Shown here piece by piece: positions 23,259-32,940 of a stretch of DNA of 64,000 nucleotides. This DNA is from Lolium rigidum (lineage: Eukaryota > Streptophyta > Magnoliopsida > Poales > Poaceae). A program made the translations under genes and the position numbers. How positions within the stretch are numbered: position 1 is the first letter of the stretch; every line of letters starts with the position of its first letter. The stretch lies in contig NC_061510.1 of the NCBI RefSeq assembly GCF_022539505.1, positions 268,965,687-269,029,686 on the forward strand, given 5' to 3'. Under the pieces are notes generated by a model. That model was not told the DNA's origin and did no database searches. It saw nothing but the letters and a program-made list of their open reading frames with translations.

Positions 23259-24266
23259 TTAGTCTTGATTCAGTATATCATCAAGGGTAACTTTACTTTC
23301 CTCAGGAGCAGCGCCGAGAAAATCAGCGTAATGACCGTCTGCAAAAAAGTCGGCATCCATCCGAAGAAGGTCTTCAATCATTTCTTCGGCTATAGGTGAA
23401 ACCTTCGTATTAATACGATCGATACCAACTCTTCGGCGCCGAACCTTCTCGTGAACTTTCTCAACAACTTGGGTCAGATCAAGTTTTGAATGGCAGATCT
23501 GAAGCATTATAAGGGCAAATCTGGCGCCAGCTACCAGTTGAGCTCTGACAAAGTGATGGATCCTGTGGGCGTCCTTGAACTTCTCCATTAACTCGGGAAG
23601 AGTTTTTGGTTGAATGTTCCGAGGAAACATAGAATTATAAACCATAGAAAGGGTCTTGGTACAGAAGTCAAGATACCCGCGAACCTGAAGCGCGCGGTCT
23701 TGAAACCTCACGATTTGGCGAGTCCGTTCAGGGGTACCCCAAAAAGTCGACCCATGTTCACGTGCAAGTCGAAGAAGGACATTGGAACGGGCCTCGACAC
23801 GTTCATTCTCAGTTGCAGTATCCAAAAAAGCACCTATTGTTTCATAAAACAAGTCAGAGGAGAGTAAAAAGGCAAGCAGCAAAGGAAAAGAAGAAGCAAG
23901 GCGAAGATAATGAAACTTACCCGCCATATCCAAACTAGCATCTATTAGTAGTTGAAGCATAGAGTTTTCTCGAGACGTAGCCGCAGCAGCTTCAGCAACA
24001 GCGGTTTCCTTTTCAGACATAGCATCCTGAGTTTGTTGGAGTGCAAGTTTCTCCTTTCGAGAAGATTCTCGAGATTGCTCCATAAGCATAAGTGACTGTT
24101 TCTTCACGGACTTAAGTTGCTGTCGCAGTTCTTGCAAGTCTTCTGACAAAGGAGTGATTGAGGGACCTTCACGGAAATTGTCATCGGTTTCTACTTTCTT
24201 CGACAAGGAAGATGCAGGAGCAGCATTGAGGGAGCAAGGATTGGTCGAATAATTGTCAAATATTAA
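23259..24266 (-). CDS. F second antisense module: coiled-coil plus C-terminal domain, one intron
   Basis: Opposite-strand frame of two exons: 24266-23921 and 23833-23259, separated by an 87-base GT-AG intron (donor GTAAGT at 23920, acceptor AG at 23835-23834). An AG acceptor with a pyrimidine-rich tract directly precedes 24266, so this is probably a downstream part of a longer transcript rather than a separate gene with its own start. The first exon is a Lys/Glu/Gln-rich coiled coil (EDLQELRQQLKS), the second a helical domain (TLPELMEKFKDA, LLRMDADFFADG). The arrangement parallels exons 5-6 of the neighbouring antisense gene, suggesting a duplicated or alternative 3' module. Function unknown. 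The intron length is a multiple of three and free of stops, so the frame also reads through unspliced. Confidence 0.65.
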   Translation of the reverse strand, partial: LIFDNYSTNPCSLNAAPASSLSKKVETDDNFREGPSITPLSEDLQELRQQLKSVKKQSLMLMEQSRESSRKEKLALQQTQDAMSEKETAVAEAAAATSRENSMLQLLIDASLDMAGKFHYLRLASSFPLLLAFLLSSDLFYETIGAFLDTATENERVEARSNVLLRLAREHGSTFWGTPERTRQIVRFQDRALQVRGYLDFCTKTLSMVYNSMFPRNIQPKTLPELMEKFKDAHRIHHFVRAQLVAGARFALIMLQICHSKLDLTQVVEKVHEKVRRRRVGIDRINTKVSPIAEEMIEDLLRMDADFFADGHYADFLGAAPEESKVTLDDILNQD

Positions 24267-24455
24267 CTGGAAAATAAAATCTTCGGATCAATGACAGCAC
24301 CAAGAGGATTTTCATTACTTTTAAAAAGATTACACCATCATTACAAAAGAAGTTCTCTCAAGGGACTAGCAAGGTAATTGTCGCCAAGGCTAAAGTGACG
24401 ACAATAGCAAAAGAAGTAAAGAAAGCAAAAAATAGAAAAGACGAGAGGCATGCAA

Positions 24456-27177
24456 CTAGACCTCCGGCCTCGATGAACTTGGAGTCGAAGCCGGCTTGAC
24501 CCCAAGATACGCCAGGATTTTCTTCGTGTTGGGTTTCGCCGCTTTGACCAAGGATCGCCACTTGAGTTGTTCAATCTGATCTGTGTCGCCAACTTTGGTC
24601 CAGTCAATAGTTTGTTGACTGTCAGCGACCAGGGCAACGGTGCTCTCAACGGCAACCTTCTGGTTTTCATGGCGCATCTTCAGTCCGAGATCTTCGGGAG
24701 GATTAAAGCACTTGGCTAGATTCAGGAAAGTTGCAGGTGCCTCTTTCTTTGGGAAGAAATAGGGGAAGAGCCGCAATAGTCCTGCTTTAGCTTCGTCGAT
24801 ACCTTCACGTGCTTCCGTCCCGTGAAACTCGAGGAACGAAACGGCGTCAAGCAGAGGATCATCATCAGGATCTTCAAGCTCATATTCTTGAGCCGTTCGA
24901 GCTGCAACAATGAACATCCATTTAGCAAGAAATGAGTGAAGGAAAGAAAATCCAAAAGATTTGAATTAGAGTAAATACTCACCGACAAAGCGACGATTTT
25001 GGGTCCTTATGCGCTTAAGGATGGCTTCTTCGCGAGCAGATTGAGCAGTTATATGTTCACTCAGCGAAGTTTCGGCATCGTGAAGTTTCTTCCGGAGATC
25101 TTCGACACCAGCAGCATCAGCCTTGGCCTTATCAGCCTCCGCTCGAGCACCAATAGCGTCTAATTCAGCCTTTTTGCGAGCCTTCTCACTTTGCTCTAAT
25201 TGTTGAGCAAGTGTGTTGGCACGTTCATTGGCTTCCGCCAGTTTTTCTACCAAGGAAGATAAATATAGTTAAAAATCTCGACAACAAAAGGAGCAAGAGA
25301 AAAGAAGCAGGAGTAAAGCATTACCTTCAGCTTTACTGGCATACTCACGGTACCCGACAAATTGGGTACCAATGCGAAGAAGATCCTTTACCAGAGGCTG
25401 TTAAAAAAAAAGAAGGATAAAAAGAAATGGCGGTATGAGAAAAATATAATGGTGCATAGAAACCAACAAAGAAAACATAAACAATGACAAGGAAGTTAAG
25501 AACTTACATCTTCCAAGAGAGGGTTAGAGGAGCTACTCAATTGAGGAGTAGGCTCCGGGACGATCTCCGTCCTCGCCCTTTTCGACAAAGGGGCTCGGGG
25601 GCTTGAAGGAGGAGTAGCAGTGTCGACGTTCTGTCGAGGAGGCGAAGTTTCTTCTCCTCCAACTGGCGTCTCCGAGGCAACTAATGTATGTGACGTACTC
25701 GTTCGAGCAGCCACATCAGCGGTTGGTACCTCTTCTTCCTCATCACTACAAGTAAAGTGTCGACAATATAAACAGCAAGATAGATACGAATGTTCAAATA
25801 CAAGAAAAAAGATAGAAAAAGGACTTACGAACTGATGAGGGTCCCGAGATACGGATCATAAGCTGCCTTCTGCGACGAAGGATTAGCTTCTTCGGGTTTA
25901 GAAGTCCCGGAATCTTCGACATCATCCCTCTTCCTTTTGTTCTTTGGAGAAACAGCAAGAGGAGGAGATTGGGCCGATGCAGTGCCTTCAGAGGCAGCAT
26001 CCTTTTCAGCAGATCCCGCAGATTTTCGAGAATCAGCGGGTTCATTCACAAAAGAGGGGGCCTCTTGGTTATCATCAGAAATAACGGCCCTTTCTTCGAC
26101 TTCCCCACCTTCAGGAAGAGGAGGAAGTGAAACAAGATTTGGGTGGTCCTGTATAAAAAGAGGGAAGAATATCAGGAAGGAGAACACAATGCAAAAAAGC
26201 AAGGCAGTATGAAATTACGCGACAATGTTTACCTTAGGAAGTGCATGGGCAGCGCTGTATGGTTTCACGCGACAAGAAGAGGGGATAGAATCTTTTTTGC
26301 TCAGGGAGGTGATTTTTCGGACAAGTTTTTCCAAGTCCTTCACCTCCAAATCTGTCGACAGCCGATCCACGTCTTCGTCGCCAGTATATTTCCAAAGAGG
26401 AAATTTGCGAGCTTGAAGAGGCTGAACTCTACTCTTAAGAAAATACACTATAATCTGGATACCCGACAACTCTTTGCCGCGAGTATTTTGCAACTCGCGG
26501 ATACGAGTCATCAAGGCCTCAGTCGAAGCTTTTTCTTCTTCGGTAGCCTCCGCATCCCAAGAACGGCGACGAAGAATTTTCTCGTCACCATCAAACGGAG
26601 GGATGTTGTCCTCTGCGCATCCATGGTTTTCCTCACGAATGTACAACCACCTCTTACGCCACCCTTGAACGGAGTCAGGGAGTTTGACATCGAAGTAATT
26701 GGCAGTGGAGCGGATAGAGATAACAACGCCGCCTATATTATAGGCGACATTGTGAGAGCCATTGCGGCGACAAAAGAAAATGCGCTTCCATAGCGCCCAA
26801 TTGGGCGAGACGCCAAGGAAGGCTTCGCAGAGAGTAATGAAAATAGAAATATGGAGGATTGAGTTTGGCGTGAGGTGGTGCAGTTGAAGACCGTAGACAA
26901 AAAGCAATCCACGGAGAAAAGGATGAATGGGGGCGGATAAACCACGGATGAGATGGTCGACAAAACTTACCCGGTACCCCATTGGAGGGGCTGGGTAGCT
27001 TTCTTCCTTAGGGAAGCAAACCGCCTTGGGTTTCTTGGTGATCCCCAGTTTCTTCAGAAGATTCAAGTCCTGGTTCGTGACCTTGGACCTCTCCCACTCC
27101 ACGGCTCCTAGATCCGCGGCGGCCATCGATGAGTCAGGTGTGCTGTGCCTGGTCAATCGACGCGGTGGCATCAACAA
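24456..27177 (-). CDS. F antisense gene (six exons, putative gypsy-type transposon protein)
   Basis: Opposite-strand reading frame with exons at 27177-26233, 26148-25829, 25745-25508, 25397-25325, 25246-24983 and 24901-24456. All five introns are GT-AG, most with GTAAG-like donors, and phases match at every junction. The exons total 2286 bases, 761 codons plus stop, with no internal stop. Exon 1 has the conserved segment LRGLLFVYGLQLHHLTPNS, which I recognise as the plant 'putative gypsy type transposon' domain (PF04195, from memory). Exon 2 is acidic and Ser-rich with a KNKRKRDD nuclear-signal-like stretch; exon 5 is a coiled coil; exon 6 has LFPYFFPKKEAP and ends SSSRPEV. The start could be 27177 or the later ATG at about 27126. 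Antisense ORFs are known from Tat and Grande elements; their role is unknown. It is intact while the sense pol is broken. Confidence 0.8.
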
Positions 27178-28534
27178 TGGCGCGGAGGAGCAGCTACGAA
27201 GCGAAGAGCTTGAGAAGATGAGGAGCGCAGAAAGAAAATTCGCGAGGGGAACGGAGGTGCGGGCGCAAGCGAAGGACCTGGACCGAGGTTGAAGAAAGGT
27301 TTATATAGGATTCGGGCGAAGCGAGTGCACCGTTGGATGAAGAAATCGTGTGGTGAAAAAGGATCTCGCAGGTACAAGGGTAAAAAGGTATTTTTACGAA
27401 GAAGGAATGGAACGAGGCGTTACCGTACGTGCGCCGAGAAAAGCGGAGGACGTGTGTCCCCCACTTGCACGACGTGTCAACGTGGTGAGAACAATGGACC
27501 CACAAGGCAGAAAAAATCCCAGTTATTGATAGAGATGAAGAGAATTTGACAAAGGAGAATATGTCGACAAGAAAAATAAAAAGAGAATGGCGACAGGGCA
27601 AATCATTTGAATACTCTTGGAGCCTTTGATCAAATACAAGTTTTTGCCCAAACGCTCGGGGGCTACTCTGGAAAAATAGAAAATTTCGAGTATGACAATA
27701 TAGCAATGGCGAGAGCCTATGATCAAATCCAAGAATTTGTTCATAGCCTCGGGGGCTACTCCCATCGGGAGCGCTGGTCGCGCACCCGATAAATACAAAA
27801 ATATCGAGAAGAGTTATAAATATAGCGGCAAAGGATATTAATCTGTGGAGCCTACACCCAAGCACAAGTTCTTGGCTGTAGCCTCGGGGGCTACTCCCAT
27901 CGGGAACGCTGTTCGCGTGCCCGATGAATTTTTCCAAAATAGAGAAACAGAAGTGAGTATATTTCGAGTTACATAGATAACTCTACATATACTCCCATCG
28001 GGAAGACAAAATAAAGTCATCAAATATGACTCGATAAAATGTGCTATTCCAAAGGCGAAAAGCACTCGACAATATATTCTCAGAACGCCAAAGTTGCGAT
28101 CAATTTCTGAATGCCGCAAATATGCGAAGGTAAGACCCCAGATCCGTTCTGCTGGGCGTGGCATCGCCAAAGACTGCGCTCGCTACTTTTATCCGTATCA
28201 ACGGATACGAAGAAAAATCCTAACGGACGCGTTAGGTACCCGATAAATTTGATCGGGACTCGACAGAATGGTAAGACCTTAAGCGGCACTCGTCGAAGTT
28301 TACACCGAGTATCCCGAGATCATGTCCGGGGACGTGATCTTGAAGTAGGTTTTTGCGGATTGCCACTAGAGCGAGTTAACTAGTACCCGATCCGTCGGAT
28401 GAACTAGCCCCAACTACCATTATCCCTGTACAATATAGAATTTTATGTGAAGGAGTATGAATAAAAGCTGCGGAACAAAAATAAACGGGAGAGATTTTCC
28501 CGACTCTACGATTCAAGCAAAATCTCGGGGCTAT
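27178..28534 (+). other. F 3' non-coding region with polypurine-like repeats
   Basis: It lies upstream of the antisense gene and ahead of the 3' LTR, so it would hold any antisense promoter. CTCGGGGGCTACT occurs three times (27656-27668, 27748-27760, 27883-27895) and the LTR-adjacent tract is TCTCGGGGCTA (28524-28533). The motif CCCATCGGGA also recurs (27761, 27896, 27991). I see no other gene. Confidence 0.65.
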
Positions 28535-28918
28535 CGACATAGGCACCCCAAATGGGCCTGCCATAGATAGTACCGGGATTTATCGAAGGCCCACTATCCG
28601 AAGAATAAGAAGATTCGGGAGCCCAAGATGTATTAAGGAAAGCTAGAGTTGTAATAGGAAGTATTATTTGTAATCTGGCGGGACGAGTTAGAAACCGTCC
28701 CGGACTCTGTAACTTGTACAATACGAAACCCTCGGCTTCACCTCCTATATAAGGGGGAGTCGAGGGACAAAGAAAGGATCGAATCGATCGTCAACATAAC
28801 CCTAGTTTTCATAATCGCCGAGTACTTTTCGCCTAAACCTTCGAGATCTACTTGCCCTCTACTTCTAGCAAAACCCTAGTCTACAATCTGTAGGCATTGA
28901 CAAGTTAATCCTTTGTCA
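28535..28918 (+). repeat. F 3' LTR (384 bp)
   Basis: Matches the 5' LTR except at a handful of positions. It starts CGACATAGG instead of TGACATAGG; the change reads as ..CTG.. to ..TCG.. across the boundary. TATA box at 28746-28753. It ends at 28918 before the ACTAC duplication. Confidence 0.92.
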
Positions 28919-29997
28919 ACTACGGCTGCTAGCTCTAAGTCATGGGTTGGATAGTTCTGTTCATGCTGCTTCAGTTGCCTTGACAGGTACGAGATCACTT
29001 TGCCTTCTTGCATCAACACACATCCAAGACCAATCTTGGAGGCATCACAATACACATCAAAGGGTTTGGTGATGTCTGGCATGATCAGTATTGGGGCTGA
29101 AGTCAGTCTGCTCTTGAGCTGTTGGAAGCTCTCTTCACACTTGTTCGTCCATTCGAATTTCTTGTCCTTTTTCAACAATTGGGTCATTGGTCTGGCTAGG
29201 CTTGAGAATCCTTCAACGAATCGGCGGTAATATCCTGCCAATCCGAGAAATGCACGGACCTCAGTCTGGGTGGTTGGGGCTTTCCATTCTGCCACAGTCT
29301 TTATCTTTGAGGGGTCAACGGAAATTCCTCCTGCGGACAAGATGTGTCCCAGGAATCCTACTTCCTTCAACCAGAACTCACACTTGCTGAACTTGGCGTA
29401 CAGCTGATGTTCCCGAAGAGTATCTAAGACCATTTCCAAATGCTGCTCATGTTCTTCTTCGGTTTTGGAGTAGATAAGGATGTCGTCGATGAAGACAACG
29501 ACGAACTTATCCAGGAAGTTCATGAAGATCTTATTCATGAGATTCATGAAGTAAGCGGGGGCATTGGTTAATCCAAAGGACATGACATTGTACTCATACA
29601 ATCCATATCTGGTGGTAAAGGCAGTTTTGGGGATGTCCGATGCACGGATCTTCAGCTGATGGTACCCTGTCCTAAGATCAATCTTAGAGAACACGGTGGC
29701 ACCGGTCAACTGGTCAAACAGGTCTTCTATTTTGGGCAGAGGATACTTGTTCTTGATGGTGACATCATTGAGCTTGCGGTAATCCGTACATAAACGAATC
29801 GTACCATCCTTCTTGTCCACAAACAAAACTGGTGATCTCCAGGGTGATGCACTTGGCCTAATCAAACCCTTGGCTAACATATCATCCAGTTGTTTCTTTA
29901 GTTCCACCAATTCTGTCGGGTTCATACTGTAAGCTCTCTGGGCTATGGGTCCTGTTCCGGGGATTAACTCGATGATAAACTCGATATCCCGATCCGG
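28919..29997 (-). CDS. E reverse transcriptase and RNase H (upstream half)
   Basis: Continuation of the E polyprotein after a frameshift near 29998; the first in-frame Met (29925) is not a true start. Counting from it: the reverse transcriptase thumb/palm entry [20 protein letters not shown] (51-70), first catalytic D83 ([10 protein letters not shown]), motif VVFIDDIL with the D147-D148 pair, then the connection and RNase H start ([13 protein letters not shown]). The E frame stops at LELAAVV where F is inserted; the last 13 residues of the open frame come from the F LTR. The missing RNase H end resumes at 15926. No other lesion is visible, so this half appears functional apart from the shift and the insertion. 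Confidence 0.92.
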
Positions 29998-31697
29998 GGC
30001 ATACCGGGTAGGTCATCCGGAAACACATCGGAGTATCTACGGACGACTACGATTTGATCCGGGGTGGGTTTGGTTAAACTCTGGTTGCAGGTAAATTTTC
30101 TGGGCAGTTTTTCTGAGATGTGCTCAACTAACACTCCAGTACTACTAGTCATGGTGATGGCCTTCTTGGCACAATCAATCAATCCATGATGTTTGGACAT
30201 CCAGTACATACCCAGTACTACTTCCAAACCTTTTGTTCCCAGAACAATCAAATTGGCATAAAAGTCTATTTCATGAATTCTGATAGGAACATCTTTGCAA
30301 ATTTTTCTAGCTTTAGTGGTTGATCCAGGTATTTGTACTACCATGACATGCTTCAAACTGATGGGTTGAATCTTACTAGTGAATGCAAACTCTTCTGTAA
30401 CAAATGAATGCGATGCTCCAGAATCAAACAGCACTCTTGCAGGTATTGAGTTAACAGAGAACATACCCAGCACGACATCTGGGGCTTCCTGAGCTTCTTC
30501 CGCACTCATGTGAAAGAGGCGGCCGCTACGGTTGTTCGGGTTGTTGGGGGCGAACTTCTTGTTGTTGGCGACACGGTGTTGCTGCTGAGCAGGGCCAGTG
30601 GTGTTTGCGGCCATCTTGGCGAGTCTCTGGGGACACTCTTTGGAGTAGTGTCCCACCACACCGCACTCATAGCAGTTGATGGTGGACTTGTCCTTGGGGG
30701 CGACAGGGATAGCATTGCTCCCAGTCCTTGGAGCAGTGTTGGTGTTGGGGTTGGCAGGGGCTCTTGTCGGAGCGCGGTTGAAGTTGTTGTTGTGGTGGAC
30801 GAAGTTGTTGCTGTTGTGGTGGTGCCCTCCTGTCCTGGGGTTCCCTCCGCTTCGGTTCTGATAACCGGGGCGCGACATCTGTGCCGGTGGCCTGTTGTTC
30901 CTAGGGGTGAATCCTCCGCTTGAGCCAGGGCGAAACTTGGAGGTGTTGCTGGGCCCACTCTGGTGCATCATGCGGCGCTTGCGGTTTTCATTGGCTTGGT
31001 TCAGTTTGCCCTCCATCTGGATGGCAGAGTCAACAAGGGCTTCGAGGTCAGCAAAAGGAATGTTGACCAACACGGTCTGCATCTCATCGTGCAGTCCGTT
31101 CAGGAACCTCTCCTTCATCTTCTCGGTGGTGTCAGTCTCATCCGGGGCGTACCTTGACAGGGTGAGGAACCTGTCGCGGTATTCTACCACGGTCAGACGG
31201 CCTTGCTTTAACTCGCGGAACTCATCCCGCATCTTCTTGATGAGACCCGGTGGCACATGGTACTTGCTAAACTTGAGCTTGAAATCTGCCCAAGTCATTA
31301 GCTGCCCCGCATTCAATGCGCGAGCACTTGTCCACCAGGCACGTGCAGGTCCTGCCAGATAGTGGGTGGCAAACAGCACCTTGTCATCATCTTCCACTCC
31401 GGCAACCTCAAGATTGTTCTCCATTGTTTGGAGCCAATCATCGGCGTCAAGGGGTTCCTCCGTCTTGCTAAACACCGGTGGATTGGTGTTCTGAAAGTTC
31501 TTCAACTTGGAGCCTGGATGCTCATGGTTCCCGTGGCCTTGGTTGTTCTGGGCTAACTGTTGAAGTACAGCTAGGTTAGCTTGCCTTTCAGTTCTATCAA
31601 CTTCTCGATCAGCCAACATCTGTTGCAGTATCTGTGTCAGCGCATCCGGGTTGGCATTGCGATTGGGAGGTGCCATCTGAATAGGGAGATGGATCAT
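29964..31697 (-). CDS. E gag-protease
   Basis: Structural polyprotein with protease. The open frame starts at 31697, but the likelier start is Met8 ([11 protein letters not shown], 31676). A Gln-rich N-terminus precedes the retrotransposon gag domain ([13 protein letters not shown], about 114-127; [21 protein letters not shown]), a His/Asn/Gly-rich basic linker (240-320), a CCHC zinc knuckle (C342, C345, H350, C355) that binds RNA, and an aspartic protease with [11 protein letters not shown] (D425). Near 29998-30002 the frame shifts by one base in a C run (GCCCCGG on the minus strand), turning the end into GISSLSSS. Relatives read on into the pol domain, so the shift is a lesion or a sequencing error. 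Confidence 0.93.
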   Translation of the reverse strand: MIHLPIQMAPPNRNANPDALTQILQQMLADREVDRTERQANLAVLQQLAQNNQGHGNHEHPGSKLKNFQNTNPPVFSKTEEPLDADDWLQTMENNLEVAGVEDDDKVLFATHYLAGPARAWWTSARALNAGQLMTWADFKLKFSKYHVPPGLIKKMRDEFRELKQGRLTVVEYRDRFLTLSRYAPDETDTTEKMKERFLNGLHDEMQTVLVNIPFADLEALVDSAIQMEGKLNQANENRKRRMMHQSGPSNTSKFRPGSSGGFTPRNNRPPAQMSRPGYQNRSGGNPRTGGHHHNSNNFVHHNNNFNRAPTRAPANPNTNTAPRTGSNAIPVAPKDKSTINCYECGVVGHYSKECPQRLAKMAANTTGPAQQQHRVANNKKFAPNNPNNRSGRLFHMSAEEAQEAPDVVLGMFSVNSIPARVLFDSGASHSFVTEEFAFTSKIQPISLKHVMVVQIPGSTTKARKICKDVPIRIHEIDFYANLIVLGTKGLEVVLGMYWMSKHHGLIDCAKKAITMTSSTGVLVEHISEKLPRKFTCNQSLTKPTPDQIVVVRRYSDVFPDDLPGMPRIGISSLSSS

Positions 31698-31931
31698 AAG
31701 ATGAGAGGGACAATTTCTATGGCTTAATTTTGGGGAGTAAACTCACATTTATCTAAAACTTGATTCATAATATAAAATATTACACACACGAACATAGTTA
31801 TGAAGGTAGCAATTATTACAAGCTAACAATCCGGAGGGTTTGAAGAACCCTTTCAACAATCTACGATACAAGGGGCGAATACAAAGGACCGATACATCTC
31901 AGACTACGCGGTGCTCAAGGAGGGATGGAAA

Positions 31932-32756
31932 CTATCCATCGATGCGGAGCGGGAAGGTGGTGTCCATCCCGGCAGGCAGGCGCTGGTGGAAGTCCTGGTC
32001 TTCCTCTTCCTCCGGCTCGTAGTCGTTGCCGTTGCTGACGTAGGAGTAGCCATCCCCTTGGATGTCCTCCCCCTCGCCTTCTCCTTCCAGGATCTGGAGC
32101 TGCTCCACCTGTGTGGAGATGGTCTCCTTCAGGACGGCGATCTTGGTCTTGAGGCGGTGGATGGTGGCGTCCCTCTTCGCGACTAGCTGGCGAAGAGTCC
32201 TGCGCTCCTTCGCGATGACCTTGATGGTATCCGCGTACTGGTCCAGCTGCTGCTGAGTGTGGTTGGCGGCGGAGCGGGAGTTACTCAGCGCAGACCGAGT
32301 CTCGTACAGCATGTAGTCGAGGTGGTCCACATGGTGCCTCAGCACGGGGTGGTACGGCAGGCTGAGGGGCAGACCAACAGAGGAGTGCCTTGCGAAGTGC
32401 GCAAAGTGTTCCCCTTCGATGGCCAGCGAGTTCTGCTCGCACAGACGAGCAAGAGACTCCTGCAGAGCATGGGCGAGTCCATCCACCCAGGTGTTTTCGC
32501 GGAGCGAGAACTGGATCTGGCGGAACATGGGTGACTCCGGCTTCCCTGGAAGGTTAGCCATGATGAGCCACTGGAGCTGGCCGTTGGCTGAAATCTGACC
32601 TCCGTAGAACACGGGAGGGGAGCGTCCGAGGAACTCGGTGAGAGCAAACAGATCCCTTTCAAAGATCAGATCCCCACCGTTCGCCAAGTCGTACACTTGG
32701 GTCTGGATGAAGGGCTCCGTCGGGATGATAGGCTCCATCTGTAGAGGGAGTGACAA
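31932..32756 (-). CDS. E extra ORF upstream of gag, unknown function
   Basis: A 274-codon open frame lies between the primer-binding site and gag, on the coding strand of E, ending about 230 bases before gag. It starts MSLPLQMEPII (or Met7). The N-terminal half is globular-looking (FYGGQISANGQLQWLIMANL). Residues about 150-215 are likely coiled coil (NHTQQQLDQYADTIKV, AKRDATIHRLKTKIAVLKE). The C-terminus is very acidic (EGEGEGED, EPEEEEDQ). I recognise no catalytic motif, zinc site or membrane segment. It is intact, and some long chromoviruses may carry such a leader protein. It could be a nucleic-acid or chaperone accessory; that is only a guess from the coiled coil and charge. Confidence 0.75.
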   Translation of the reverse strand: MSLPLQMEPIIPTEPFIQTQVYDLANGGDLIFERDLFALTEFLGRSPPVFYGGQISANGQLQWLIMANLPGKPESPMFRQIQFSLRENTWVDGLAHALQESLARLCEQNSLAIEGEHFAHFARHSSVGLPLSLPYHPVLRHHVDHLDYMLYETRSALSNSRSAANHTQQQLDQYADTIKVIAKERRTLRQLVAKRDATIHRLKTKIAVLKETISTQVEQLQILEGEGEGEDIQGDGYSYVSNGNDYEPEEEEDQDFHQRLPAGMDTTFPLRIDG

Positions 32757-32925
32757 ATAAGTTAATAATTGTCAGTGTTCAAAATTTTAAATAATAATCA
32801 TCAAAGGGGTTGTTTTGAAAAAGATTTCCAAGGTAAGGGTATGGGTGTATTTTCATAACTATTTTATTAGAAGCTAAGTTTGTTGGACGTCATTTCTAAC
32901 TAGGGTCTCCTAAGGTCAAACAATG

Positions 32926-32937
32926 GCTCTGATACCA
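32926..32937 (-). promoter_or_regulatory. E primer-binding site, tRNA-iMet
   Basis: On the minus strand TGGTATCAGAGC follows the LTR end (GTGTTGACA) after three bases and is complementary to the 3' end of initiator tRNA-Met. Confidence 0.93.
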
Positions 32938-32940
32938 ACT

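Larger units (their letters stand above)
15927..28918 (+). mobile_element. F: Tat-type Ty3/Gypsy retrotransposon with antisense genes
   Basis: A 12,992-bp plus-strand element inserted in the E RNase H codons, with perfect ACTAC duplications (15922-15926, 28919-28923). It has short LTRs (385 and 384 bp), gag, protease, reverse transcriptase, two RNase H domains and integrase. A long 3' part carries spliced reading frames on the opposite strand. The second RNase H and the antisense frames are known hallmarks of the plant Tat lineage (RIRE2, Grande, Retrosat-like). Differences between the two LTRs fall mainly on CTG sites, so the insertion may be very young. Confidence 0.93.

Noticed and set aside
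29998..30002. Programmed frameshift between gag-protease and reverse transcriptase of E
   Set aside because: The shift falls after the protease in a C run with no slippery heptamer or pseudoknot that I can see; a one-base loss is simpler.
30506..30958. 150-codon Thr/Pro-rich frame and its opposite-strand partner inside E gag
   Set aside because: Out-of-frame shadows of the Asn/His/Gly-rich gag linker.
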